Source: Candidatus Hydrogenedens sp.
GTDB lineage: Bacteria > Hydrogenedentota > Hydrogenedentia > Hydrogenedentales > JAEUWI01
NCBI GenBank assembly: GCA_016125095.1
Contig: WGMK01000010.1
Span: forward strand, 502,149-539,474
Direction of reading: 5' to 3'
Length of the DNA stretch: 37,326 nucleotides
Shown: in pieces, positions 17,487-25,408 of the stretch
Position numbering within the stretch: position 1 is the first letter of the stretch
How the letters are laid out: every line of letters begins with the position of its first letter
Position numbers and translations under genes: made by a program
Notes under the pieces: model-generated
Databases searched by the model: none
Seen by the model: the letters and a program-made list of their open reading frames with translations, nothing else
What the model was told of the DNA's origin: nothing

Positions 17487-18608
17487 TCAGACCTGGTCGG
17501 CGCCGAGCTCGTTCAGTTGCTTCACGATGTGCCGCACGTCCTGCGCGCGGTCCCGGGGCACCACCAGCACGGCGTCGTCTGTGACCACGACCACCAGGTC
17601 GTCGATGCCCGCGACGCCCACCGCAATCTGCTTGTTGCCCGAGGCGTTGTAGACGATGCAGTTCCGGCTGTCGATAAGCACCGGTTCGCCCACGGTGCAA
17701 TTGCCCTTGGCATCCAGCGGAAACACGTTGGCCAGGTGCGGCCATACGCCCACATCGCGCCAGGGAAACGTAGCGCGCACCATGAGCACGTTGTTCGCGT
17801 GCTCCATCAGCGCGTAGTCGATGGAAATATCGTCGAGCTGACCAAAGACCTCGGCGGCGAGTTCCTTATCTCCGGCCTTCAGCGCCGCCGCCATGGCCGC
17901 CACGCCCAGCGAAATCTCGGGGCGCACCCGGTCGAGCTCTTTCAGGAAACTCGAGATCTTCCAGAAGAACATGCCGCTGTTCCAGAAATAGCTGCCGTTC
18001 GACACAAAGTCTTCGGCACGTTCGCGGTTCGGCTTCTCGTGGAAAGTCTTCACGCTGAACACGCGGATATCTTCGCTGCCCACCGCCGTGCGCGCGTCGA
18101 TTGCCTGGATGTAGCCGAATCCCGTGTCGGGACTGTCCGGCACGACGCCGCAGGTCACCAGCGCATCGCGCTTTTCCGCAGCCTGCATCGCCGCGTCGAG
18201 CGTCTTGCGGAACAGTTCCGGCTCGCCGATGGCGTGATCCGCCGTGTTCACCGCGAGGCTGATAGATTCGGGTGTCCGCTCGGGGTGCGACGCCAGCAGG
18301 TGTGCCGCGATGTAGGCCAATGCTCCGGCCGTATTGCGCTTGCAGGGTTCCGCCACCACGTTTTCCGGCGGGATGCCCGGGTCGGCCTCGCGGATCAGTC
18401 CCGCCAGTTTCTCGCTGGTGATGATGTAGATGTGCTCGGCGGGAATCATCGGCGTCAGCCGATCCACCGCCTCGCGCAGCATGGAACGATCAGGATCCGT
18501 CAGGCAGAGCAGCTGTTTCGGCCGCTGCTGCCGGCTGAGCGGCCAGAAGCGCTCGCCCGCTCCCCCCGCCATGATTACCCCCACGCGGAGGATCGATGCT
18601 TCGCCCAC
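17487..18608 (-). CDS. manC: Mannose-1-phosphate guanylyltransferase
   Basis: A 373-residue cytoplasmic enzyme that makes GDP-mannose from mannose-1-phosphate and GTP, the donor for mannosyl and fucosyl polysaccharides. The nucleotidyltransferase signature is VIMAGGAGERFWPLSR followed by PKQ. Other conserved parts are EPCKRNTAGA, GFGYIQA, FHEKPNRE, NSGMFFWK and FPWRDVGVW. It is the short, single-domain type without a fused phosphomannose isomerase. The start is GTG at 18608 with GGGGAGGAG about 8 bases upstream, so the unusual start codon is well supported. It follows the acidic coiled-coil gene by 37 bases and may share its transcript. Confidence 0.93.
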   Translation of the reverse strand: MGEASILRVGVIMAGGAGERFWPLSRQQRPKQLLCLTDPDRSMLREAVDRLTPMIPAEHIYIITSEKLAGLIREADPGIPPENVVAEPCKRNTAGALAYIAAHLLASHPERTPESISLAVNTADHAIGEPELFRKTLDAAMQAAEKRDALVTCGVVPDSPDTGFGYIQAIDARTAVGSEDIRVFSVKTFHEKPNRERAEDFVSNGSYFWNSGMFFWKISSFLKELDRVRPEISLGVAAMAAALKAGDKELAAEVFGQLDDISIDYALMEHANNVLMVRATFPWRDVGVWPHLANVFPLDAKGNCTVGEPVLIDSRNCIVYNASGNKQIAVGVAGIDDLVVVVTDDAVLVVPRDRAQDVRHIVKQLNELGADQV

Positions 18609-18645
18609 TTCCCTTGCTCCTCCCCAAATACCCTCGGCCGGAAAC

Positions 18646-21147
18646 CTATTGGCCGATGAAGCGCTGCAGCGCTGATGCCATGCTCTTGCGCTTTTCCGCG
18701 CGTTCCGGCGCGGCGGCCTCTTCGCGCGCCACCGGATGCAATACCGGAGCCTCGGCGGTCTCCATTGCGGCCACTCGCTGTTCGCGCGCGCGGCGCACGG
18801 CCGCCGCGATATCGGTCATCCCCGTCGGCTCGGCCTCGGGCTCGGTCGGTGTAAAGTCCTCAACTACGGTCTCGGGCTCCGCCTCCGGTACCGGCTCCGG
18901 CTCTTGAGCGAATTCCGGTTCGGCTTCTTCGGGGGCCGGCGCAACAGGCGCGTCGAGATACTCGACCACTTCCGGCTCCGGCTCACCGAAATCGCCCGCC
19001 AGCGGATCGCCGTGGGCGGCCGCGGAAGCGTCGAACTCGTCGGTGACTGGCGCCTCTGAAACGACAGACTCGAGCAATTCCGCCTCGTCTTCGTCCACTT
19101 CTTCCCACTCGGTGCCATATTCCGCCGGGCGATACGCGTCGTCGATGGCTTCTTCTACGAGGGATTCACCCTCTTCCGCGGAAGTACCATCGAACTCTTC
19201 GTACGCCGTGACCGGATAGGCATCAGGATCGGCCCAAGAAGCCTCTTCGGATTCGAATTCTTCCTGGCCTGGAGGCGCGACGGCGGCGTCGGCCTCCTCG
19301 ATGGCGTCTGCATCTTCCTCGAATGCGACAGGCGGCACGGGCTCGGCGGAGGCCTTGGAGCGCCGCGATAACGCAGCCTCTTGCAGCCGCCCGAGGATAC
19401 CCTTCGGCCGGGAAGGTACGGCTTCAATTTCCTCGTCTTCCTCGGCGAGATCCAGCGCATTCGGCGCCCCGGATAAGGCATCTGCAATCCGCGCGCTGCT
19501 GGCCGCGTCGCCCGGATCGAGCGACTCCAGCATGTCGACCTCGAGACTTGCGGCGGCCGGCTCTTCGCCATAGGGCTCCACGTCTTCGATGATGACCGAG
19601 ATAGCGTCCTGTGAAGCGTCAAAATCGGTCTCGGTTTGTTCGAGTATCTCCGACCCAGCATCCGCCTCGGCGGCGACCGGCTCGCTTTCCATTTCCACTT
19701 CTACGATTTCGAGGACAGGCTGTTCTTCGGGAACTTCCGGATCCACCGTTTCGAATACCGGCTCTGGCTCGGCCGGCGCCTCCTCGGAAAGCTCCGCTTC
19801 CTCTTCGCCCAGAAACGCCGCAAACAGGGCGTCTTTCGCCGAAGGGGTGTCGTCCCCGTAATGCGATTCAGCGGGTTCCGGCGCAGGCTCGGCCTGTAGT
19901 TCTTCCATCTCCAGAATGGGCGCCTCGGACGCTGGTGCTGGCGCAGACTCGCTGATGCCGCCCCATTGCTCGAGCGCGTCGAGCAGGTCCGACGTTTCCT
20001 CGGGCGCGATTTCAGGCGCAGGCGCCGCCGGTTCGGATCCACCGAACATTTCCAGCGCGCTCAACAGCGAGTCGTCGGTACTTTCTTCATAAGCGGGAGC
20101 TTCGTCCTTGGGCGATTCCGCCTCGCCCCAGCCCAGCAAGACATCCTCGAGACTCGATTCCGGTTCGACTTGCTCGGCTTCCGGCTCCGGCTGCAGCTCG
20201 AGCGTGGCCTCTTCCTCGGATTCACGGCCGGTCTCGGCCCAGCCCAGCAACGCGTCTTCCAGCGAGCTATCCTGCGCCGGAGTTCCCGCCACCGTCTCGG
20301 TCGCCTGGTCTGCGCCTGCAAAGGCGGCGAGCGCATCTTCGAGCGACTCTCCGGCTTCATCGGTCTCGGCAGGGGATTCCAGCGGCGCGAACTCATCGGC
20401 CGGCTCCAAGGGCATCGGAGCATCGGCTAGCGCTATACCGCCACCTGCAGCCGAGGGGTCGACATTCCAGGCGGGTTCCGAGCGGAAATCCAGTTCGGCC
20501 GTTTCAACCTTCGCCTTGACCTCGCGCAATTCGCGTGCGAGCCGCACCTGTTCCGCGCGGGCGTGGGCCAGCTCCTCGGCCAGGTGTTTCACCTGTTGGC
20601 TGCTGTGCGCCGCACGGGCTTCGGCCGCGTCGATGGCCAGACGCGCCTTGGTCAGCTCCGCATCGTCCGGCACAGTGGCAGCAGGTCGCGCTGCCGAAGG
20701 TTCGGCTGCCGCCGCAAGCAGCGAAGGCGTCAGCAGCTCCGGGCGGCGTTTCGGCCACGCAGGCGCGGGGGAGAGGGCCGCTGCGGAATTCGCCTGCAGT
20801 TCCGCCTGCAGCAGTGTCACCTCGAGGGCTTCGAGGGCGGCGGCCTGCTCGGCCTCTGCGGCAAGCTGGCCCTGCAGCTGGAGCAGATCCATTGTCGGGT
20901 CGGGCTGCTCGATACGCTCCAGCGTTTTTTGCAGGCGCGCCTCCGCATCCTTCAGACGGCGTTCGAGGTGCTCGCGCTGGCGGCGCTCCGCCTCCACGAT
21001 GAGCAGCAGCTCGTTCGAATGGGCGGTCAATAGCGTGTCTACGACTTCCGCCGCGTCGTTATTTCGCTTGGCAGCGGTATCGCGCGTCCCGGAAGATTCG
21101 CCAGCCTGCGCGGCTTTCTTTTTTTTCTTCTTTTCTGGTTTGCTCAT
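18646..21147 (-). CDS. Acidic coiled-coil protein with six LEDAL-type motifs
   Basis: An 833-residue, very acidic, low-complexity protein of unknown function. The N-terminus is lysine-rich (a run of six K at residues 6-11). A predicted coiled coil follows (about 35-120, heptad-like VEAERRQREHLERRL), and a second lies around 165-215. From about 230 it is disordered and rich in E, A, P and D. Within this a short motif recurs six times, with first positions near 269, 296, 333, 361, 388 and 438 (LEDALAAF, LEDALLGW, LEDVLLGW, LLSALEMF, LLDALEQW, AKDALFAAF). The C-terminus turns basic (RRAREQRV) and ends in ASALQRFIGQ. No signal peptide or membrane segment is present. A TACACT hexamer at 21229-21234 (minus) could be its -10 box. 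The manC gene follows directly. Confidence 0.85.
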   Translation of the reverse strand: MSKPEKKKKKKAAQAGESSGTRDTAAKRNNDAAEVVDTLLTAHSNELLLIVEAERRQREHLERRLKDAEARLQKTLERIEQPDPTMDLLQLQGQLAAEAEQAAALEALEVTLLQAELQANSAAALSPAPAWPKRRPELLTPSLLAAAAEPSAARPAATVPDDAELTKARLAIDAAEARAAHSSQQVKHLAEELAHARAEQVRLARELREVKAKVETAELDFRSEPAWNVDPSAAGGGIALADAPMPLEPADEFAPLESPAETDEAGESLEDALAAFAGADQATETVAGTPAQDSSLEDALLGWAETGRESEEEATLELQPEPEAEQVEPESSLEDVLLGWGEAESPKDEAPAYEESTDDSLLSALEMFGGSEPAAPAPEIAPEETSDLLDALEQWGGISESAPAPASEAPILEMEELQAEPAPEPAESHYGDDTPSAKDALFAAFLGEEEAELSEEAPAEPEPVFETVDPEVPEEQPVLEIVEVEMESEPVAAEADAGSEILEQTETDFDASQDAISVIIEDVEPYGEEPAAASLEVDMLESLDPGDAASSARIADALSGAPNALDLAEEDEEIEAVPSRPKGILGRLQEAALSRRSKASAEPVPPVAFEEDADAIEEADAAVAPPGQEEFESEEASWADPDAYPVTAYEEFDGTSAEEGESLVEEAIDDAYRPAEYGTEWEEVDEDEAELLESVVSEAPVTDEFDASAAAHGDPLAGDFGEPEPEVVEYLDAPVAPAPEEAEPEFAQEPEPVPEAEPETVVEDFTPTEPEAEPTGMTDIAAAVRRAREQRVAAMETAEAPVLHPVAREEAAAPERAEKRKSMASALQRFIGQ

Positions 21148-21268
21148 CGAGGCGGTGGTATCGCTTTCGGATTCCCCAGGTTCTCCGCACTACGCAAACG
21201 CATGAGCGCGCGGCGCTTAGCGGGTGCGAGTGTAACACACCCCCGACCGACGAAAACAAACGATCGGG

Positions 21269-22192
21269 TCAGATCGCCGCTCTTAGGGCGGGGGTGAGTA
21301 TCTCCGTTGCGAAATGCGCGGCCCCGGCCGCGTTCAGGTGGTCGAGATCGTAGAAGTAGGCGGGGTCGCGCATGGCATCGGTCCAGTCGTGGTAGGTGCA
21401 GGTATCCGCGTGGCGCTGCACCAGATCGTCGAGGTACTCCCGCAGGCGAGGATAGCCGGGTTCGTGCCCGAGCAACGTGGGCATGTGGACGAAATCCACC
21501 CGTGCCCCGGCCGCCTGCGCCACATCGACCACCTGTTCGAGGTAGGCTGCGTATCGCTGGAACGTGGCCTCCTTCATGCCCTCGAGAAACAGCGACTCGA
21601 TTCGTCCGCGCAGCCGCTCCTCCGTGATCTCGCCGGCCTGGCGGTCGTGCCGCAGGAGCGGCTCGGGCTGGCGGAACCACCAGGCCGAGGTAAATTTGCT
21701 GCGGGCGTAGGAGAATACGCGGCGCCAGTCGAAGCCGTAGGACGCCAGCCGCGCGGCGAAGGAAAACCGGAAGGCCTCGTACTCCACGAACTTGTGGCGC
21801 TCGTTGGGGCCCTCTGCAAAAAACACGAAGGGGTCCGCCGCGACGATGATGTGCTTCGGCCGCACGCCTGCCGCCAGCGCCTCGCCGAGGTAGGCTGCCG
21901 AGGGCTTGATGCCTCCGCCCGCCGGCATGGCCAGATTCAGCACGCGCCCGCCCAGCGACTTTTCCAGCGCCTGATGGTTGTCGCGGAAGCGGGACAGCGT
22001 GTACGCGCGCGAGGTGCCGAGGATGACGACATCGTAGGATTCGTCCAGCCGGAAGCCCTCGAACACGGAGTCCGTTTCCCACGGATCCAGCACCCGCGGC
22101 GCCCCCAGCACGGCGAGCAGCACGCAGGCCACCGCCGCATTAATCGCGCCGAACAGCGCCAGCCGGATCACGAGCTTCTTCATGCGCAGCAT
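21269..22192 (-). CDS. SGNH-hydrolase-like membrane-anchored protein
   Basis: A 307-residue protein with an N-terminal membrane anchor or uncleaved signal (about 5-31) and a periplasmic SGNH-like domain. Block I is VVILGTSRA with the likely nucleophile S61, and the C-terminal catalytic pair fits D282/H285 in YDLDHLNAAG. Such proteins are often O-acyl transferases or esterases acting on exopolysaccharide, and the nearby manC supports that, but the substrate is not known. The ATG at 22192 has GGAA 7 bases upstream; the ATG at 22183 (MKKLVIRL) is a possible alternative. The open frame continues upstream to 22639 but that part has no domain and runs antisense to the ADP-ribosylglycohydrolase-like gene. 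Confidence 0.82.
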   Translation of the reverse strand: MLRMKKLVIRLALFGAINAAVACVLLAVLGAPRVLDPWETDSVFEGFRLDESYDVVILGTSRAYTLSRFRDNHQALEKSLGGRVLNLAMPAGGGIKPSAAYLGEALAAGVRPKHIIVAADPFVFFAEGPNERHKFVEYEAFRFSFAARLASYGFDWRRVFSYARSKFTSAWWFRQPEPLLRHDRQAGEITEERLRGRIESLFLEGMKEATFQRYAAYLEQVVDVAQAAGARVDFVHMPTLLGHEPGYPRLREYLDDLVQRHADTCTYHDWTDAMRDPAYFYDLDHLNAAGAAHFATEILTPALRAAI

Positions 22193-22291
22193 CGTAGCAT
22201 TCCGGCCGCGCCAATGCAGCGCTGCCGCCGGGGATTGTGTTGTATGCGGTGTATTTGCTCCAATGCACGGACCGATTGGGAGATGACTACC

Positions 22292-23980
22292 ATGCGATGC
22301 GCCATTGTAATGCTCATTTCTATGTGCGGCCTGGCCGCGGTTGCCGACGACGGCGTGCTGAAAATGTCGGCGGACGAATACCGCAGCCGCATGACCGCCG
22401 GCTGGATCGGCCAGATGGCAGGCGTGGGGTGGGGCGCGCCCACCGAGTTCCGCTTCAACGGACGCATGGTGCCGGAGGAGGAAATCCCCGCGTGGGAGCC
22501 GGGCATCATCAACCAGTTCTGGCAGGACGATCTCTATGTCGAGATGACGTTCCTGCAGACGCTCGAGCAATACGGCTGGGACGTGTCGCCGAAGCAGGCG
22601 GGCATCGATTTCGCGCGCAGCCGTTATCCGCTGTGGCATGCGAACGCGGCCGGGCGCGACAACCTGCGCCAGGGCATTGCGCCGCCGGACTCAGGACATC
22701 CGCAGTTCAACCACCACGCCGACGACATCGACTACCAGATCGAGGCGGACTACTCGGGCCTCATCGCGCCGGGCATGCCCAACGTGCCCATCACGCTGGG
22801 CGACACCTTCGGCCGCATCATGAACTACGGCGACGGGCTCTACGGCGGGCAATTCGTGGGCGGCATGTACGCCGCGGCGTTCTTTGAAACGGAACCCGAG
22901 CGCATCGTGCGCGCCGGGATGGCATGCATACCGGACGACAGCATGTACGCCGGCTGCATCCGCGATGTGCTGCAATGGTGGAAGGAAGAACCCGCCGACT
23001 GGGAAGCCACGTGGCAGCGTGTGGAGACGAAGTACAACGAGAACGCGGCGTACCGCAAGGCCTCGTGCAGCGGCGGCCGGAAGGACTTCAACATCGACGC
23101 CAAGATCAACGGCGCCTACATCGTCATCGGGCTGCTCTACGGCGACCGCGATCCCGACAAGACGATCATCATCGCCACGCGCTGCGGCCAGGATTCCGAC
23201 TGCAATCCCTCGAGCGCGGGAGGCATCCTGTTCACCTCGCTCGGGCTGGACAACATTCCCGAGCGATTTACCAGCAAGCTCCAGCGCGACGTGCTCTTTT
23301 CGCACACCACCTATACCTTCGACGGGCTGCTTGCCGTGTCTGAAAAACTCGCACGCGACGCGATCGTTAAGGCCGGGGGAGAGGTGGTGAAAGGCGACGA
23401 TGGCGCAGACACCTTTGTGATTAAGCGCGAGGCACCGCGTCCCTTCCCGCTCGAGCAATCCTGGGAACCCGGTCCCATCGCCGACAGCCGTTACACCGAG
23501 GAAGAGCTGGCCGAGAAGATCCGCCCGGAGGAACTCTCCAACGGGCGGCCCGACATGAACGCGATCATCGAACAGTTCGCGCCCGGCTGGCAGGTGCGCG
23601 ATTGCGGGCTCGAGATGGACCCCGGCATGCGCGCCGAATACCGCGGCCGCCAGCCCGTCCTCGTCACCCATCCCGACGACGGCGAAACGCCCGCCGTGCT
23701 CTATCGCGAAATCACCCTACCCGAAAACAGCCGCGCCAAGCTCCGCGTTGTCGTCAGCCACCACCCCGGCGGCGACTGGCAACTCGTCGCGAAGATAGAC
23801 GGCGAGGAAGTCCTGTCGCAGTCCATCAGCGAAGACACCGTCACCGACGGCTGGCGGACCGAAGCGATCGACCTCGTGCCCTACGCCGGCAAGACCATCA
23901 CCGTCGAGCTGCTCAACCAGCCCACCGGCTGGTTCTGTGAAGCCGCCTACTGGGGTGAGGTGGCGGTTGAGGGGTTGTAA
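22292..23980 (+). CDS. Secreted ADP-ribosylglycohydrolase-fold protein
   Basis: A 562-residue protein with a signal peptide (MRCAIVMLISMCGLAAVA) followed by an ADP-ribosylglycohydrolase-type all-helical domain (about 20-370). Family marks are GWIGQMAGVGWGAPTEF near the start, the metal-site-like HHADDIDYQIE, and GQDSDCNPSSAGG in place of the usual GGDTDTNAAIAGA. The last 100 residues or so form a beta-sandwich, perhaps carbohydrate-binding. Export makes removal of ADP-ribose from cytoplasmic proteins unlikely; a glycosidase-like role on an external substrate is an inference. GGGAG at 22278-22282 fits the ATG at 22292 (spacing 9), better than the ATG at 22283. It diverges from the SGNH-like gene. 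Confidence 0.88.
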   Translation: MRCAIVMLISMCGLAAVADDGVLKMSADEYRSRMTAGWIGQMAGVGWGAPTEFRFNGRMVPEEEIPAWEPGIINQFWQDDLYVEMTFLQTLEQYGWDVSPKQAGIDFARSRYPLWHANAAGRDNLRQGIAPPDSGHPQFNHHADDIDYQIEADYSGLIAPGMPNVPITLGDTFGRIMNYGDGLYGGQFVGGMYAAAFFETEPERIVRAGMACIPDDSMYAGCIRDVLQWWKEEPADWEATWQRVETKYNENAAYRKASCSGGRKDFNIDAKINGAYIVIGLLYGDRDPDKTIIIATRCGQDSDCNPSSAGGILFTSLGLDNIPERFTSKLQRDVLFSHTTYTFDGLLAVSEKLARDAIVKAGGEVVKGDDGADTFVIKREAPRPFPLEQSWEPGPIADSRYTEEELAEKIRPEELSNGRPDMNAIIEQFAPGWQVRDCGLEMDPGMRAEYRGRQPVLVTHPDDGETPAVLYREITLPENSRAKLRVVVSHHPGGDWQLVAKIDGEEVLSQSISEDTVTDGWRTEAIDLVPYAGKTITVELLNQPTGWFCEAAYWGEVAVEGL

Positions 23981-24114
23981 GTCTCCCATTTTCAATGGGT
24001 TGTAGAGAGCGTTGTCCCTGTTGTCAACCCCTGTGCATACCCCCGCGTTCTTAAGGCAGACAGTTGAGAACACGAGGTCAGAGCGGCGGGGGCCGGGCCG
24101 ATTATACGAGTGTA

Positions 24115-24256
24115 CATCTGGAATCAGATGGCCTCCCCTCCCATCTCTGATTCTCCTCTGGCACACGGGCGATCCTCCCCTTGCCGTCCGTGTGCGCTCC
24201 CCTCAACGCTTGCTCCGCCGTATCCCCCTCCCTCCACGGCGGAGCACTCTTTTTTT
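24115..24256 (+). ncRNA. Candidate structured RNA ending in terminator
   Basis: Three successive helices and a U-tract suggest a folded RNA or a structured 3' untranslated region of the preceding gene. Helix 1 is GAATCAGA (24121-24128) with TCTGATTC (24146-24153). Helix 2 is GCACACGG (24161-24168) with CCGTGTGC (24188-24195). Helix 3 is the terminator stem at 24212-24245. Helix 1 competes with an alternative hairpin, CATCTG (24115-24120) with CAGATG (24125-24130), so two exclusive folds are possible. No known RNA family was recognised and no clear promoter was seen. Confidence 0.35.
24212..24256 (+). terminator. Rho-independent terminator
   Basis: GCTCCGCCGT (24212-24221) pairs perfectly with ACGGCGGAGC (24236-24245) across a 14-base loop and is followed by ACTC and a run of seven T (24250-24256). 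It lies about 230 bases past the ADP-ribosylglycohydrolase-like gene on the same strand. Confidence 0.75.
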
Positions 24257-24327
24257 CTGCTGGATTTGGCGGTGCGTGAGCCGGTTAGGAAACCCCTCCG
24301 GGGTTTGCTGCGGGACGGTTTTTCCCA

Positions 24328-24397
24328 GCGTAGGCCCGCGAGGACGCGGACCAACGCTGGGCTATTTTAGGCAACCACTCCGTGGTTGCGCTCCGTC
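24328..24397. repeat. Direct repeat copy A with hairpins
   Basis: A 70-base unit repeated without gaps at 24491-24560, with about ten mismatches. It overlaps a stem-loop formed by CCCAGCG (24324-24330) and CGCTGGG (24355-24361) and contains GCAACCAC/GTGGTTGC (24371-24389). Just before it lies AAACCCC/GGGGTTT (24290-24306). The run of differing small hairpins resembles REP-like elements. Confidence 0.7.
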
Positions 24398-24490
24398 TAG
24401 AATACTTGGTGCATCCGTGATTACTTTGGGGCGCGTGGGAATTTCGGATCCTCTTCCTTCTTACCGGCCGATTGGATGGTTGAGGGCGCG

Positions 24491-24560
24491 GCGTAGGCCC
24501 GCGAGGATGCGGCCCAACGCTGGGCTAATTTAGGTAACCACTTTGTGGTTAGCGTTCGTC
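24491..24560. repeat. Direct repeat copy B, next to deacetylase 3' end
   Basis: Second copy of the 70-base unit, 163 bases after copy A. The similarity continues beyond the core: ATTTCGGA and a CTACCGG...GGTTGAGGG stretch after copy A (24441-24490) is matched after copy B at about 24587-24640. There it forms the last codons of the deacetylase gene. Copy B and the gene end therefore look like one half of a tandem duplication. Confidence 0.65.
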
Positions 24561-24607
24561 GGCGTCGTGACCTCCGTGCGGCGGGTATTTCGGACCGCTA
24601 TTCCTGC

Positions 24608-25408
24608 CTACCGGCTGGTCAGGCGGTTGAGGGTGCGGCGGAGGGCGAGCGCGGCGGGGCCTTCGAGGTGCCGTAGGCTGTCGAGTTTGCCGGTGACTTT
24701 CGCGGCGAAGGCGGGCAGGGTATCGGTCGCGTCGATCCAGATGCGCCGGAATTGGTAGGGGCCGTCGCCTGGTACGCACGGACCGTAGCGATTGCTGAAG
24801 GCCGCAGCGTAGCCTGCCTCTTGCGCCAGCGCGACGCTCTGCTCGGTGTAGTCCCAAGCCGAGCCGTAGGGATACGCGAAGTGGGGGACGGCCTCGCCGA
24901 GCGCGTTCTCGATGTCGGCCTTACATCCGGCGATTTCGCCGCGCTGCGCCGCAGTGTCGAGTTGCGCCAGCTTTGGGTGGGACCGGGTATGTCCGCCTAC
25001 GTGCAGGCCTTGCTCCCGCCATGCGCGCAGCTGGTCCCAGTCCATGATGCGGCCGTGCTCCGGATCCGGCTCGTCGTCCAGGTATCCGCCGCAGCGACCG
25101 CTGACGAAAAAGAGCGTCGCCGGGAAGCCGTGGCGTTGCAGTACCGGGGCGGCGTTCCGCAGGTTGTCCTCGAAGCCGTCGTCGAAGGTGATTGCCACGC
25201 CGGGCCGGCCCGAAATTGCGTAATCGAGGTCGATGATCTCCGCGTGTTCCGCCAGCCAGGCCATCTGCCGCTCGAAGTTGTCCAGCGTCACGTTCATGTC
25301 GTGGCGCCGCAGGCCGATGCTGTGGTAGGTCAACACGCGCGTCGCAACTGACGTGCGCCCGGTGGCGGTAAGCACCGACTTCACCCCGCGCTTGAGGGCG
25401 GCCTTCAT
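24608..25408 (-). CDS. Polysaccharide deacetylase (NodB fold)
   Basis: A 266-residue carbohydrate esterase 4 family enzyme that removes N- or O-acetyl groups from polysaccharides. The catalytic/metal motif is TFDDG with D76 and D77, the metal histidines are H140 and H144 in GGHTRSHPKL, and FAYPYGS follows. No clear signal peptide is seen, so it may act on cytoplasmic lipid-linked intermediates or sit at the membrane through its basic N-terminus. Its ATG overlaps the stop of the GT2 gene by 4 bases (ATGA). The last codons (LRRTLNRLTSR) lie in a stretch that is duplicated downstream in non-coding form, so the natural C-terminus may have been altered by repeat insertion. Confidence 0.92.
   Translation of the reverse strand: MKAALKRGVKSVLTATGRTSVATRVLTYHSIGLRRHDMNVTLDNFERQMAWLAEHAEIIDLDYAISGRPGVAITFDDGFEDNLRNAAPVLQRHGFPATLFFVSGRCGGYLDDEPDPEHGRIMDWDQLRAWREQGLHVGGHTRSHPKLAQLDTAAQRGEIAGCKADIENALGEAVPHFAYPYGSAWDYTEQSVALAQEAGYAAAFSNRYGPCVPGDGPYQFRRIWIDATDTLPAFAAKVTGKLDSLRHLEGPAALALRRTLNRLTSR

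Noticed and set aside
21314..22282. N-terminal extension of the ADP-ribosylglycohydrolase-like frame
   Set aside because: The extension runs antisense to the SGNH-like gene. The signal peptide and GGGAG site place the true start at 22292.
24328..24560. Possible CRISPR array
   Set aside because: There are only two imperfect 70-base copies with one spacer-like gap, and the similarity runs into neighbouring DNA. No cas gene is present.
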